A stretch of 12,421 bases of DNA from Clostridiales bacterium (GTDB lineage Bacteria > Bacillota > Clostridia > Oscillospirales > Oscillospiraceae). Of this stretch, positions 6,704 through 12,421 are shown piece after piece. The stretch spans positions 718 through 13,138 of the forward strand of contig DPCD01000158.1 of NCBI GenBank assembly GCA_003516765.1, written 5' to 3'. A program made the position numbers and the translations under genes. The first letter of the stretch is position 1. Each line of letters starts with the position of its first letter. Under the pieces are notes generated by a model, which saw only the letters and a list, made by a program, of their open reading frames with translations, searched no databases and was not told the DNA's origin.

Positions 6704-7171
6704 TTGACCAATCAGAATGACGCGGCAAACGGCGTGATGACGCTGCCGCAGTGCGCGAACGCAGACGGGAATCTGCCGTCGTGCGCGCCGCTGGCAAATC
6801 CATATGTCCCGTTCCAGCAGACGGGTCCGGAGCTGTATCAGGCGCCCTGCGCGCTGATTCGCGGGACGCTGTTCCCCGGACTTGATCTTCCGTATGGCGG
6901 ACAGGAAAACACGCAGGAGAAGCTGGCGACGGCTTCGGTGGAACTGCAGCAGATGGGCTTTGCGCTGCAGGAGCTGGCGCTGTATCTCGACACGCACGCG
7001 CAGGACGACGAGGCGGCGCAGCTGTTTAACCAGTATGTCGAGATGTATCAGCAGGCAATCGAGCAGTATCAGCAGGGGAATGGACCGCTCACGCTCATGG
7101 ACGCGGCGGCAGGCGGCACGTATGACTGGCTCTCGGGACCGTGGCCCTGGGAATACGGAAAGGAGCGGTAA
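6704..7171 (+). CDS. CotJA-CotJB fusion spore-coat protein
   Basis: The product is 155 residues. Residues about 27-65 match CotJA (LANPYVPFQQTGPELYQ followed by RGTLFPGLDLPY). Residues about 70-155 match CotJB (FALQELALYLDTHAQDDEA, then GPLTLMDAA, and the terminal WLSGPWPWEYGK). In Bacillus these are two separate proteins of roughly 80-90 residues each; here one uninterrupted frame carries both, with a short QENTQEK linker. CotJ proteins are spore-coat/outer-core components assembled in the mother cell. The start is TTG, supported by AGGAAGGAG at 6686-6694; the internal ATG at 6737 lacks an RBS. A five-bp hairpin (6665-6677) lies in the leader. The stop is six bases before cotJC, so the two are an operon. 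Domain identity is strong; function is by homology. Confidence 0.85.
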   Translation: MTNQNDAANGVMTLPQCANADGNLPSCAPLANPYVPFQQTGPELYQAPCALIRGTLFPGLDLPYGGQENTQEKLATASVELQQMGFALQELALYLDTHAQDDEAAQLFNQYVEMYQQAIEQYQQGNGPLTLMDAAAGGTYDWLSGPWPWEYGKER

Positions 7172-7177
7172 GAGAAG

Positions 7178-7600
7178 ATGTTTGTCTATGAAAAAAAGCT
7201 GCAGTATCCGGTGAGAATCCAGAACGTAAATCCGCAGCTTGCGGCAATTGTCATTTCGCAGTACGGCGGACCCGACGGCGAGCTCGGCGCGTCGCTGCGA
7301 TATCTGTCGCAGCGCTATTCCATGCCCTATGACGAACTGAAAGGGTTACTCACGGACATCGGCACGGAGGAATTGGGGCATCTGGAGATGGTCGGCGCGA
7401 TTGTCCATCAGCTGACGAGAACGCTCACCGAAGAGCAGATGAAGGAGCAGGGCTTCGCCCCCTATTTTGTCGATCATACGGCGGGTGTCTATCCGCAGGC
7501 AGCCTCCGGCACGCCGTGGTCTGCTGCAACCATGGCGGTCACCGGCGACCCTATGGCAGATCTGGTCGAGGATATGGCGGCAGATGCTGCAACCATGTAA
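7178..7600 (+). CDS. cotJC: CotJC, Mn-catalase-like spore-coat protein, C-terminally truncated
   Basis: The product is 140 residues against roughly 190 for CotJC. The N-terminal part is typical (FVYEKKLQYPV, GGPDGELGASLRYLSQRY, LLTDIGTEELGHLEM) and homology runs to GDPMADLVEDMAA. Canonical CotJC continues there with an EEKARATY-type helix and later a REREIVHSQRF-type helix, supplying the last Glu and His ligands of the Mn-catalase di-manganese centre. Here the frame ends DAATM-stop, so the first Glu and the E..H pair remain but the second half of the site is lost; catalytic activity is unlikely. No frame downstream resumes the family sequence, so this is a deletion or replacement rather than a simple frameshift. 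The last 13 coding bases duplicate 7522-7534. A putative plasmid-like remnant begins directly after. The gene is probably decaying, though a structural coat role is possible. Confidence 0.85.
   Translation: MFVYEKKLQYPVRIQNVNPQLAAIVISQYGGPDGELGASLRYLSQRYSMPYDELKGLLTDIGTEELGHLEMVGAIVHQLTRTLTEEQMKEQGFAPYFVDHTAGVYPQAASGTPWSAATMAVTGDPMADLVEDMAADAATM
7522..7597 (+). repeat. 13-bp direct repeat at the broken end of cotJC
   Basis: TGCTGCAACCATG occurs at 7522-7534 and at 7585-7597, 63 bases apart and in the same frame. The second copy is the final coding sequence before the premature TAA. This looks like a template-switch or microhomology scar at the truncation point. Confidence 0.6.
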
Positions 7601-7713
7601 ACACAACCGACGCTTGAAAGCATTGAAACTACTGGCTTTTTTGATGGCGCAAGGTTTTTCATGCTGCGATAGCGTAAAGACAACATCATAAAAAATGGGA
7701 CAAGCTGCTTCAA

Positions 7714-7771
7714 AAATAAGCATAGAAACGCACGATTTGAAAAATCGAATCGCGCGTTTCTGCGCTTATTT
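7714..7771. repeat. Long inverted repeat in the repA leader
   Basis: Arms 7714-7740 and 7745-7771 form a 27-bp stem with an AAAA loop. There are two A-C mismatches and two G-T wobbles, all explained by transitions. It lies 29 bases before the repA start codon. On the plus strand it is followed only by TTGG, so it is a poor plus-strand terminator; read on the minus strand the stem exits into a T-rich GCTTATTTTTG. It may be an attenuator or a target of copy-number control. The rest of 7601-7800 holds nothing else I can identify. Confidence 0.7.
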
Positions 7772-7800
7772 GGCAGGAAACACAGCAAAGGAGGCGGAGT

Positions 7801-8742
7801 ATGGCGCAGGTTTTTGTATCAGATTATTTCTACGGTGACGAATCGAAAGAGTTCAGCTATTTCCGTATCCCCCGCCTGCTGATTACCCATCAGCGGTTCA
7901 AAAACATCTCCGTCGAAGCGAAGCTGCTGTATGGTCTGCTGCTTGACCGCATGGGGCTGTCCGAGGAACACGGCTGGTACGACGAGGACGGGCGCGTGTT
8001 CATTTATTACACAGTCGAAGAAATTGCCGACGATCTCTGCTGCGGGCGCGATAAGGCGATGAAGCTGCTGGCTGAGCTGGACAAGACCAAGGGTGCCGGT
8101 CTGATTGAGCGCGTCCGCCAAGGACAGGGCAAGCCGACGAAAATATACGTCAAGCGGTTTACGACCCGCGAGGTTCCACCCAAAAAAGAAGAAATTCCTG
8201 CGCCCATTCCAGAAGTCGAAATTCTCGACCTCCAGAAGTCGGAAATCCCGACTTCAAGAGGTCGGAAACCTCGACTTCAAGAAGTCGGATTTTCCGACCC
8301 AAGTTATATTGATAATAATTATCCTGAGTTTAGTTATCCTGATCCATCTATCTCCCCTGCGAAACCGCCGGGAGATGGAGGACGATTGATCGAGCGATGG
8401 AGCTTGAAAGAACGTGTCAAAGAGCAGATCGAATATGACGCGCTCTGTACGCAGTACGCTGTCGAAGACGTGGACGCGCTTGTGGAGCTGATCGCAGAGA
8501 TGCAAAGCAGCACCGCCGCTGCCATCCGTCTGGGAAAAGACCAAATCCCCATCGAGATCATCAAGGAGCGGTTCCGCCAACTGAACCAGATGCACGTTGC
8601 CTATGTTCTGGACAGCCTGCGGACAACCACAACACAAATCAATAACATCAAAGCCTATCTTCTGACCGCGCTCTACAATGCGCCGATGACGATGGGCTTT
8701 TTCTATGCCGCCCAGGTGCGGCATGACTTCGGCAGAAAATAA
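7801..8742 (+). CDS. repA: RepA_N-family replication initiator protein
   Basis: The product is 313 residues. Residues about 18-115 form the RepA_N domain, a winged-helix initiator fold, with the diagnostic FSYFRIPRLLITHQRFKNIS segment and the YTVEEIADDLCCGRDKAMKLL helix-turn-helix. A central linker (about residues 120-190) is Pro/Glu/Ser-rich and is encoded by the iteron array. The C-terminal part (about 200-313) has WSLKERVKEQIEYDALC and a final helix with NIKAYLLTALYNAP, typical of repA genes on clostridial plasmids and integrative elements (DUF6017-like, from memory). RepA_N proteins bind iterons within their own gene to start theta replication. The ATG at 7801 has a near-perfect AAAGGAGG (7787-7794). 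The length is full and the frame intact, so it may still be functional. Confidence 0.9.
   Translation: MAQVFVSDYFYGDESKEFSYFRIPRLLITHQRFKNISVEAKLLYGLLLDRMGLSEEHGWYDEDGRVFIYYTVEEIADDLCCGRDKAMKLLAELDKTKGAGLIERVRQGQGKPTKIYVKRFTTREVPPKKEEIPAPIPEVEILDLQKSEIPTSRGRKPRLQEVGFSDPSYIDNNYPEFSYPDPSISPAKPPGDGGRLIERWSLKERVKEQIEYDALCTQYAVEDVDALVELIAEMQSSTAAAIRLGKDQIPIEIIKERFRQLNQMHVAYVLDSLRTTTTQINNIKAYLLTALYNAPMTMGFFYAAQVRHDFGRK
8209..8300 (+). repeat. Four contiguous 23-bp iterons inside repA
   Basis: Units lie at 8209-8231, 8232-8254, 8255-8277 and 8278-8300. Each begins C(C/A)AGA(A/G)GTCG and has an internal inverted repeat of the form GTCGG-N5-CCGAC; unit 2 is perfect with seven-base arms (AAGTCGG/CCGACTT). 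The period is not a multiple of three, so the encoded peptide changes frame from unit to unit while the DNA is conserved. Selection therefore appears to act on the DNA rather than the protein. Confidence 0.85.
8209..8345 (+). other. Probable replication origin (iterons plus AT-rich tract)
   Basis: The iterons are followed directly by an AT-rich stretch at 8301-8345 (12 G/C in 45 bases by hand count; only 2 in the first 20), a plausible strand-opening region. RepA_N plasmids are known to carry their origin within the central part of rep. Activity is inferred. Confidence 0.6.
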
Positions 8743-8784
8743 GTCTTACGGTAGAAATGAATCTCACGGTGAGACGTATTTTTT
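8743..8784 (+). promoter_or_regulatory. Inverted-repeat element between repA and parB (terminator, attenuator or operator)
   Basis: Two related sequences, TCTTACGGTAGA (8744-8755) and TCTCACGGTGAGA (8762-8774), sit head to tail. The second is itself nearly palindromic. Together GTCTTAC (8743-8749) can pair with GTGAGAC (8769-8775), and six T residues follow at 8779-8784. It begins at the first base after the repA stop. It could partly terminate repA transcription ahead of parB or bind a repressor dimer at both sites. Confidence 0.5.
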
Positions 8785-8812
8785 GATATAAAAAATCATT
8801 TGGAGGTAACAC

Positions 8813-9394
8813 ATGGCAGAAGAAAAAGCCCGCGACCCCACAAAGCAGGAAAGGAAACCGGTCAACATTCCGCTTTCTAAAATCCATGACTTGCCCGGCA
8901 GCGTCTTCGCACCGCCGAGCCAAAAAAGTCTCGAAGCGTTGACAAGCAGCATCGTCCTAAAAGGCGTACAGGAGCCGGTTATCCTGCGCCAGCGCGAGGA
9001 CGGAGAGTATCAGATCGTCTCCGGCAATCGCCGCCGCAAAGCAAGCGAATTTGCAAAGAAAACGGAAATTCCCGCTTTTATCTACGACATGACCGAGAAA
9101 GAAGCAAAAGACTTCCGTTTCCGGAACAAAGGCGAAGGCACACCGCCCGGAAAGCTGCTGCCTGAGAGTGAAATCGGCAAAAAGCGCGACACGACCGAAA
9201 AGGCACCGGATAAAGCGGCAGACGGCAAAAAGCCAGACGTGCCGCTGAAATCTCCCGAGAAGCCAGCCGAGGTAAAACCTGCACCGGCACCGGAATCCAA
9301 GAAGCCAGAGGAACAGGCGAAAACGGCAACGTCTCCGGAAAAAACGGATACAGACGCAAAGAAAAGCCAGTTGGCTGTTTTCCCAGTTGGTTGA
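8813..9394 (+). CDS. ParB/Srx-fold protein of plasmid or integrative-element type, 3' end probably frameshifted
   Basis: The product is 193 residues. Residues about 15-100 form a ParB-like N-terminal domain: VNIPLSKIHDLPG, then LEALTSSIVLKGVQEPVILR, and the ParB box GNRRRKASE. No central helix-turn-helix of true ParB is present; the remainder (about 105-185) is a Lys/Pro/Glu-rich, low-complexity tail, as in small ParB-like proteins next to repA on clostridial elements. A segregation or DNA-binding role is inferred. TTTGGAGG (8799-8806) supports ATG 8813. At the 3' end, units 9367-9382 and 9383-9398 form an imperfect 16-bp tandem repeat. Removing one unit would join the frame to LNEFSSITVDGVTYSLQ and a stop at 9447-9449, so the present TGA at 9392 is probably secondary. 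Confidence 0.8.
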   Translation: MAEEKARDPTKQERKPVNIPLSKIHDLPGSVFAPPSQKSLEALTSSIVLKGVQEPVILRQREDGEYQIVSGNRRRKASEFAKKTEIPAFIYDMTEKEAKDFRFRNKGEGTPPGKLLPESEIGKKRDTTEKAPDKAADGKKPDVPLKSPEKPAEVKPAPAPESKKPEEQAKTATSPEKTDTDAKKSQLAVFPVG

Positions 9395-9398
9395 TTTA
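9367..9398 (+). repeat. 16-bp imperfect tandem duplication causing a frame change in parB
   Basis: The two 16-base units share CCAGTTGG at their start and are 13 of 16 identical. Sixteen is not a multiple of three, so the extra unit moves translation into a frame that stops at 9392-9394. Confidence 0.6.
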
Positions 9399-9459
9399 AA
9401 TGAGTTCTCTTCCATTACAGTCGACGGCGTGACCTATTCGCTGCAATAACTATAAATAA

Positions 9460-9499
9460 CGCCCGCTGCATCACATGATGTGATGCAGCGGGCGGTTTT
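9460..9499. terminator. Bidirectional intrinsic terminator between parB and the DUF5107 gene
   Basis: A perfect 16-bp stem (9460-9475 and 9479-9494) with a three-base loop. On the plus strand it is followed by GTTTTCC; on the minus strand by TTATTTATAG. It lies between two convergent genes and can serve both. Confidence 0.88.
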
Positions 9500-9525
9500 C
9501 CTCTTTCTTTATCTAAAAGCGCTGA

Positions 9526-12421
9526 TCAGAACGTATCTTTGATCTGCTCGAAGGCGTAGATGCGGAAGTCGTTGGGGCTGAGCTTCTTTGCCGCCTCGAT
9601 CTCCTGCAGCGCCTGCTCGCGGTGTCCGAGACCCAGAAGCCCATATGCACGCAGAACATGACCGTTTACGGTGTTGATCTTCACGATGTCGTATTCAAAC
9701 GGCATCGGCGTCGGCGCGCCAACGCCATAGTAGGCGCGAAGGTCGCTGTTTTCGATCTGCGACGTGCCGGTGTCGATCATTTCCTGCAGCACCTGCTCGG
9801 CTTCGGTAAAGCGCATCAGCTTGCGAAGGGCAAGCCCGCGGAACATCGAAAGCTCGGAGACAATCGCCTTGGGAACGGACGCCTCTTCATATGCCTTTGC
9901 CGCTTCGTCCGGGTGTCCCTCGCGTGCAAGAAGGTTTCCGAGATAGAAGTAGATGTGCGCCTCCTGATTGAACCACGTCTTCGCCTCGCCGTAGGACTTG
10001 GGAAGGTCGATGCCGTCGAGATACGCCTTGTGCGCAGCTTCCGTCTTTCCTTCCGCGGCAAGCGCGTTGCCGTAGAGCACGTGCATCCAGGCGTGCTGCT
10101 TGGTGAGGTTGCCCTCGCCGCCCTCATAGATGTGGAAGTGCTTGATCTTTGCGGCGTGAATCGCTTCTTCATAGCGTCCCTGCTGGCTCAGAAGGACGAT
10201 GCGGTCGAGATAGCAGTCGTCGCGCTCGGCAAGAAGCTCCGGATATTTGTCATACACGTCCAGACGCTCCTGCACAGAAACGTTCATGTTCTTGAGCAGC
10301 TGCTGATACTCGAAAAGCAGTCTCGGGTCGTGGCGGTTTTCCAGAGCCCTTTCCATGCAGACGCGCGCAGAGGCTGCGTCTCCGCGCTTGTCAAAGTAGG
10401 CGAGCGCCAGATCGCGAAGCGTCTTTGCATGCTTGTCATTGCGTGTGATTGCCTGCTCCCAAAGCGTGATTGCTTCGTCATAGCGGAAGCGGTCGTAGAA
10501 GAGGCTGCCGAGATAATAGCACGCATTCGCGTCGGCGGCGTTCTCCTCGATGGCAAAGCGCAGGACAGCGATGTCCTCGAGGCGCGACGGAAAGCACAGC
10601 CCGGTATCGAGCGCCGCAGCAGATGTCAGAACTTCGATTGCCTCGTCTTCGCGCGAGAGCTTGTGCAGAAGAAATGCGCGGTAATAGGCAAGCAGGGGAT
10701 AGCTGCTGCCGGAAAGGTCAATCAGGTGCAGCGCGTCTTCATAGAAGCCGGCTTCCATGTAGGCGCAGACGACGTCAAGATAGTTTTCGGGCTTCTCGCC
10801 GAACATGGCGCGGATTTCATCCGTATTGTCTGTGAAATAGCCTGCCTCCACGCGGGACCAGAGGTCCAGAAGGTCGTGCGCGGACTCGCGCTGCGAGAGC
10901 GCCTTCGCTTCGTCCAGCCGTCCGAGCTTGCGCAGGATTGCCGCCTTGAGGTTCACCGCGCGGCTGTTGCGGCTGTTAAGAACCAGCGCCTCTTCCAGAT
11001 GCGAAAGCGCCGTGCAGTAGTCCTTGCGGCAGGCGTCGATGGTGGCAAGCTGATAGTAAGCGCCCGCGGCGTAGCCGTTGTTCCATGCGGCGCGGTAGAG
11101 CGCGTCATACGCTTCGTCAAGCTTTCCGAGATACTGAAGTGCCAGACCCTTGAGATAGAAGCTCTCGGTGTCCATCGGGTGCTGGTTGCGGCTTGTCAGA
11201 CGCTCGATTGCCTTATCGCAGAAGGCAATGCAGTCTTCGAATTTGCCATCCTTGAGCGCAAGGCGTCCCATTGCCGTGTTGCAGCGGATATCGCCCGGGT
11301 CGCGGCACAGCGCCTCGCGGTAATAGTCGCGCGCGTCATAGTTGTGCTGCTTGTACTGTTCGAGATGCAGACCGTTGATGAACAGCTCTTCAATGCTGTC
11401 GTACTCCGACGGGCGCTTGACCGGCTGGCGCGGCTCGATGGGCTGCTTCTGCCCGCGCACATAAGGCGTGTAGGAAACAAGCAGCTTGCCGGTTTCGCTG
11501 CGAAGCTCTGCCGTAAGGTTCTTAAATTCGTGACCGTTCAGCGCAAGCTCGCGGCTCCAGGTCTTCTCCGGCACCATGTCGCAGGTCTCGGTGAACAGGA
11601 ACGTCTCGCCGTCGCGGACCGTAATTTGTGCGTTCGGGAAAGAGCCCGTGACATTGAAGCCGACATAAGCGTTTTCGCCGCGCTGCTCGAAATTCATGCA
11701 GGCGTCGATGCTTGCGTTCTTGACGTCGCCGATGTCGCGCACAGGGTACCAGTACTGCTCAAACTCGCGCGACTCAAACGGAGCCAGCCACGTGAAGTCC
11801 GGCTGATTGTCGGTATAGACGCCGGTCATCAGTTCGATGTAGGGTCCGTCGTTGTCGGTCAGGTTCGAGCACCACATGTCGCCGAAATCGCCGTGCCCCC
11901 AGGTCCAGAGCTTCTTGCCCGGGGAGATGTGGTGGTTTGCAACTGTTGCGATGCCCTTCTGGATGCCGCCGTCATAACCGGCGAGGAAGTCCATGTCGGA
12001 CTGCCCCTGCGAGACCATGAACGAGGACGGAATCTTGACCGAGTCATAGCGCGAAAGGTCGGTGCCTTCGCCGTAGTTGAACGGACGCGCGGTGTGATAC
12101 GTGCCCTTGGCAATCGGCCAGCTGATCACGGCTCTGCGGTCGTGGTCATTTGCCCACTCGACATCGGGCGGGAAGATGGTGCGGTAGTCGTTGTTGACGG
12201 AAACCGCGAGGTTTGCCCACCACATGAAAAGCTGCGCCTGATTCGTGCGGTTATAGACGCGGACCTTTGCTTTAATGTAGCTGCGTCCGGGTTCTACCGT
12301 GATGCCGACCATGCCCTTCTGGCGGTTGAACGGCTCAACCTCGCCGACCCAGACGGTCTTGCTGCCGTCGGCGTTTTCCTCGGCGCTTGCCTCGACGGGC
12401 ATGAACGTCGTCGGGCGGTGG
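9526..12421 (-). CDS. DUF5107 domain protein with long TPR array, 5' partial
   Basis: The minus-strand frame is open from the right window edge to a TGA at 9528-9526, giving about 964 visible residues. The reading frame continues past the ATG at 12402 (HRPTTF precedes it), in keeping with homologs, so the start lies outside. The first 310 or so visible residues are the DUF5107 domain, a beta-sandwich with conserved FMWWANLAVSVNNDYRTIFP, LWTWGHGDFGDMW, NLTDNDGPYIELMTGVYTDN and EQYWYPV segments. From about residue 338 onward there are repeated TPR-like helical pairs (for example YYREALCRDPGDIRCNTAMG, AYYQLATIDACRKDYCTALS, CYYLGSLFYDRFRYDEAITL) to near the C-terminus. TPR arrays mediate protein-protein contacts; the DUF5107 function is not established, and a carbohydrate-related role is only a guess from its aromatic-rich sandwich and gut distribution. 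No signal peptide can be judged. Confidence 0.85.
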   Translation of the reverse strand, partial: HRPTTFMPVEASAEENADGSKTVWVGEVEPFNRQKGMVGITVEPGRSYIKAKVRVYNRTNQAQLFMWWANLAVSVNNDYRTIFPPDVEWANDHDRRAVISWPIAKGTYHTARPFNYGEGTDLSRYDSVKIPSSFMVSQGQSDMDFLAGYDGGIQKGIATVANHHISPGKKLWTWGHGDFGDMWCSNLTDNDGPYIELMTGVYTDNQPDFTWLAPFESREFEQYWYPVRDIGDVKNASIDACMNFEQRGENAYVGFNVTGSFPNAQITVRDGETFLFTETCDMVPEKTWSRELALNGHEFKNLTAELRSETGKLLVSYTPYVRGQKQPIEPRQPVKRPSEYDSIEELFINGLHLEQYKQHNYDARDYYREALCRDPGDIRCNTAMGRLALKDGKFEDCIAFCDKAIERLTSRNQHPMDTESFYLKGLALQYLGKLDEAYDALYRAAWNNGYAAGAYYQLATIDACRKDYCTALSHLEEALVLNSRNSRAVNLKAAILRKLGRLDEAKALSQRESAHDLLDLWSRVEAGYFTDNTDEIRAMFGEKPENYLDVVCAYMEAGFYEDALHLIDLSGSSYPLLAYYRAFLLHKLSREDEAIEVLTSAAALDTGLCFPSRLEDIAVLRFAIEENAADANACYYLGSLFYDRFRYDEAITLWEQAITRNDKHAKTLRDLALAYFDKRGDAASARVCMERALENRHDPRLLFEYQQLLKNMNVSVQERLDVYDKYPELLAERDDCYLDRIVLLSQQGRYEEAIHAAKIKHFHIYEGGEGNLTKQHAWMHVLYGNALAAEGKTEAAHKAYLDGIDLPKSYGEAKTWFNQEAHIYFYLGNLLAREGHPDEAAKAYEEASVPKAIVSELSMFRGLALRKLMRFTEAEQVLQEMIDTGTSQIENSDLRAYYGVGAPTPMPFEYDIVKINTVNGHVLRAYGLLGLGHREQALQEIEAAKKLSPNDFRIYAFEQIKDTF

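Larger units (their letters stand above)
7601..9459 (+). mobile_element. Remnant of a RepA_N plasmid or integrative element
   Basis: The segment holds only replication and partition-type genes (repA with embedded iterons, and a parB-like gene), placed between a truncated cotJC and a convergent housekeeping-type gene. No relaxase, integrase, transposase or transfer gene is present, and no flanking att-type duplication was found. The left limit is set by the cotJC break; the right limit is uncertain, before the shared terminator at 9460-9494. That this is a decayed insertion is inference from gene content and context. Confidence 0.45.

Noticed and set aside
3125..6997. A 1290-codon open frame on the minus strand opposite the SLH and CotJ genes
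   Set aside because: It is exactly codon-aligned with the plus-strand SLH gene, so it stays open only because that gene avoids TTA, CTA and TCA codons, which are rare at this GC. It ends at the TTA codon at 3125-3127. The translation is Arg/Cys/Val-rich with no domain signature and no RBS.
7601..7700. Search for the missing C-terminal part of cotJC in another frame after the stop
   Set aside because: No frame yields the expected EEKARATY or VHSQRF type helices; the following sequence is unrelated, so a simple frameshift was rejected in favour of deletion or replacement.
8209..8300. Possible CRISPR array
   Set aside because: The 23-bp units abut without spacers and lie inside an intact repA reading frame, so they are iterons.
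9764..12113. Several plus- and minus-frame ORFs inside the DUF5107/TPR gene
   Set aside because: All lie within one long minus-strand frame with clear domain content; they are Arg/Ser-rich frame shadows lacking RBS support.

Overview
The window looks like a chromosomal stretch of a spore-forming Bacillota of class Clostridia, most likely an Oscillospiraceae/Ruminococcaceae-type gut anaerobe. This is inferred from moderately high GC with GC-ending codons, strong AGGAGG-type ribosome binding sites, a cotJ spore-coat locus, an S-layer-homology (SLH) surface protein, a RepA_N-type replication initiator and a DUF5107/TPR protein. No rRNA, tRNA or CRISPR was seen.

Left part (1-1054): the 3' end of a NudC-like Nudix hydrolase is followed by two small membrane-protein genes. 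The second of these overlaps the first by an ATGA, and the cluster ends at a strong intrinsic terminator. Next (1055-2860) is a stand-alone prfC (peptide chain release factor RF3). Its leader holds an imperfect duplication of the promoter/RBS region in which the first copy's start codon is followed at once by a stop (ATG-TAG). Then comes a 320-base regulatory intergenic region and a 1154-residue secreted protein with Big2/Ig-like domains and three C-terminal SLH repeats (3101-6565), closed by a perfect hairpin terminator.

Middle (6628-9499): a cotJ operon in which CotJA and CotJB appear fused in one 155-residue ORF, followed by a CotJC gene that stops after 140 codons and so lacks the second half of the di-manganese fold. 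Directly after the truncation lies what looks like a small remnant of a plasmid or integrative element. It consists of a 200-base leader with a 27-bp-stem inverted repeat, a repA_N initiator gene whose coding sequence contains four contiguous 23-bp iterons plus an AT-rich tract (a probable replication origin), an inverted-repeat element, and a ParB-like gene whose 3' end appears shifted out of frame by a 16-bp tandem duplication. No relaxase, integrase or transfer gene is present, so this is probably a relic.

Right part (9460-12421): a perfect 16-bp-stem terminator separates parB from a convergent, very long minus-strand gene encoding a DUF5107 domain plus many TPR repeats; its 5' end lies outside the window.

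The observations most worth following are the start-stop element in the prfC leader (a possible feedback sensor for release-factor activity), the iteron origin embedded in repA, and the altered cotJ operon (fusion, C-terminal loss and a 13-bp repeat at the break). No clearly new multi-gene system is visible; the novelty is mainly regulatory and structural.
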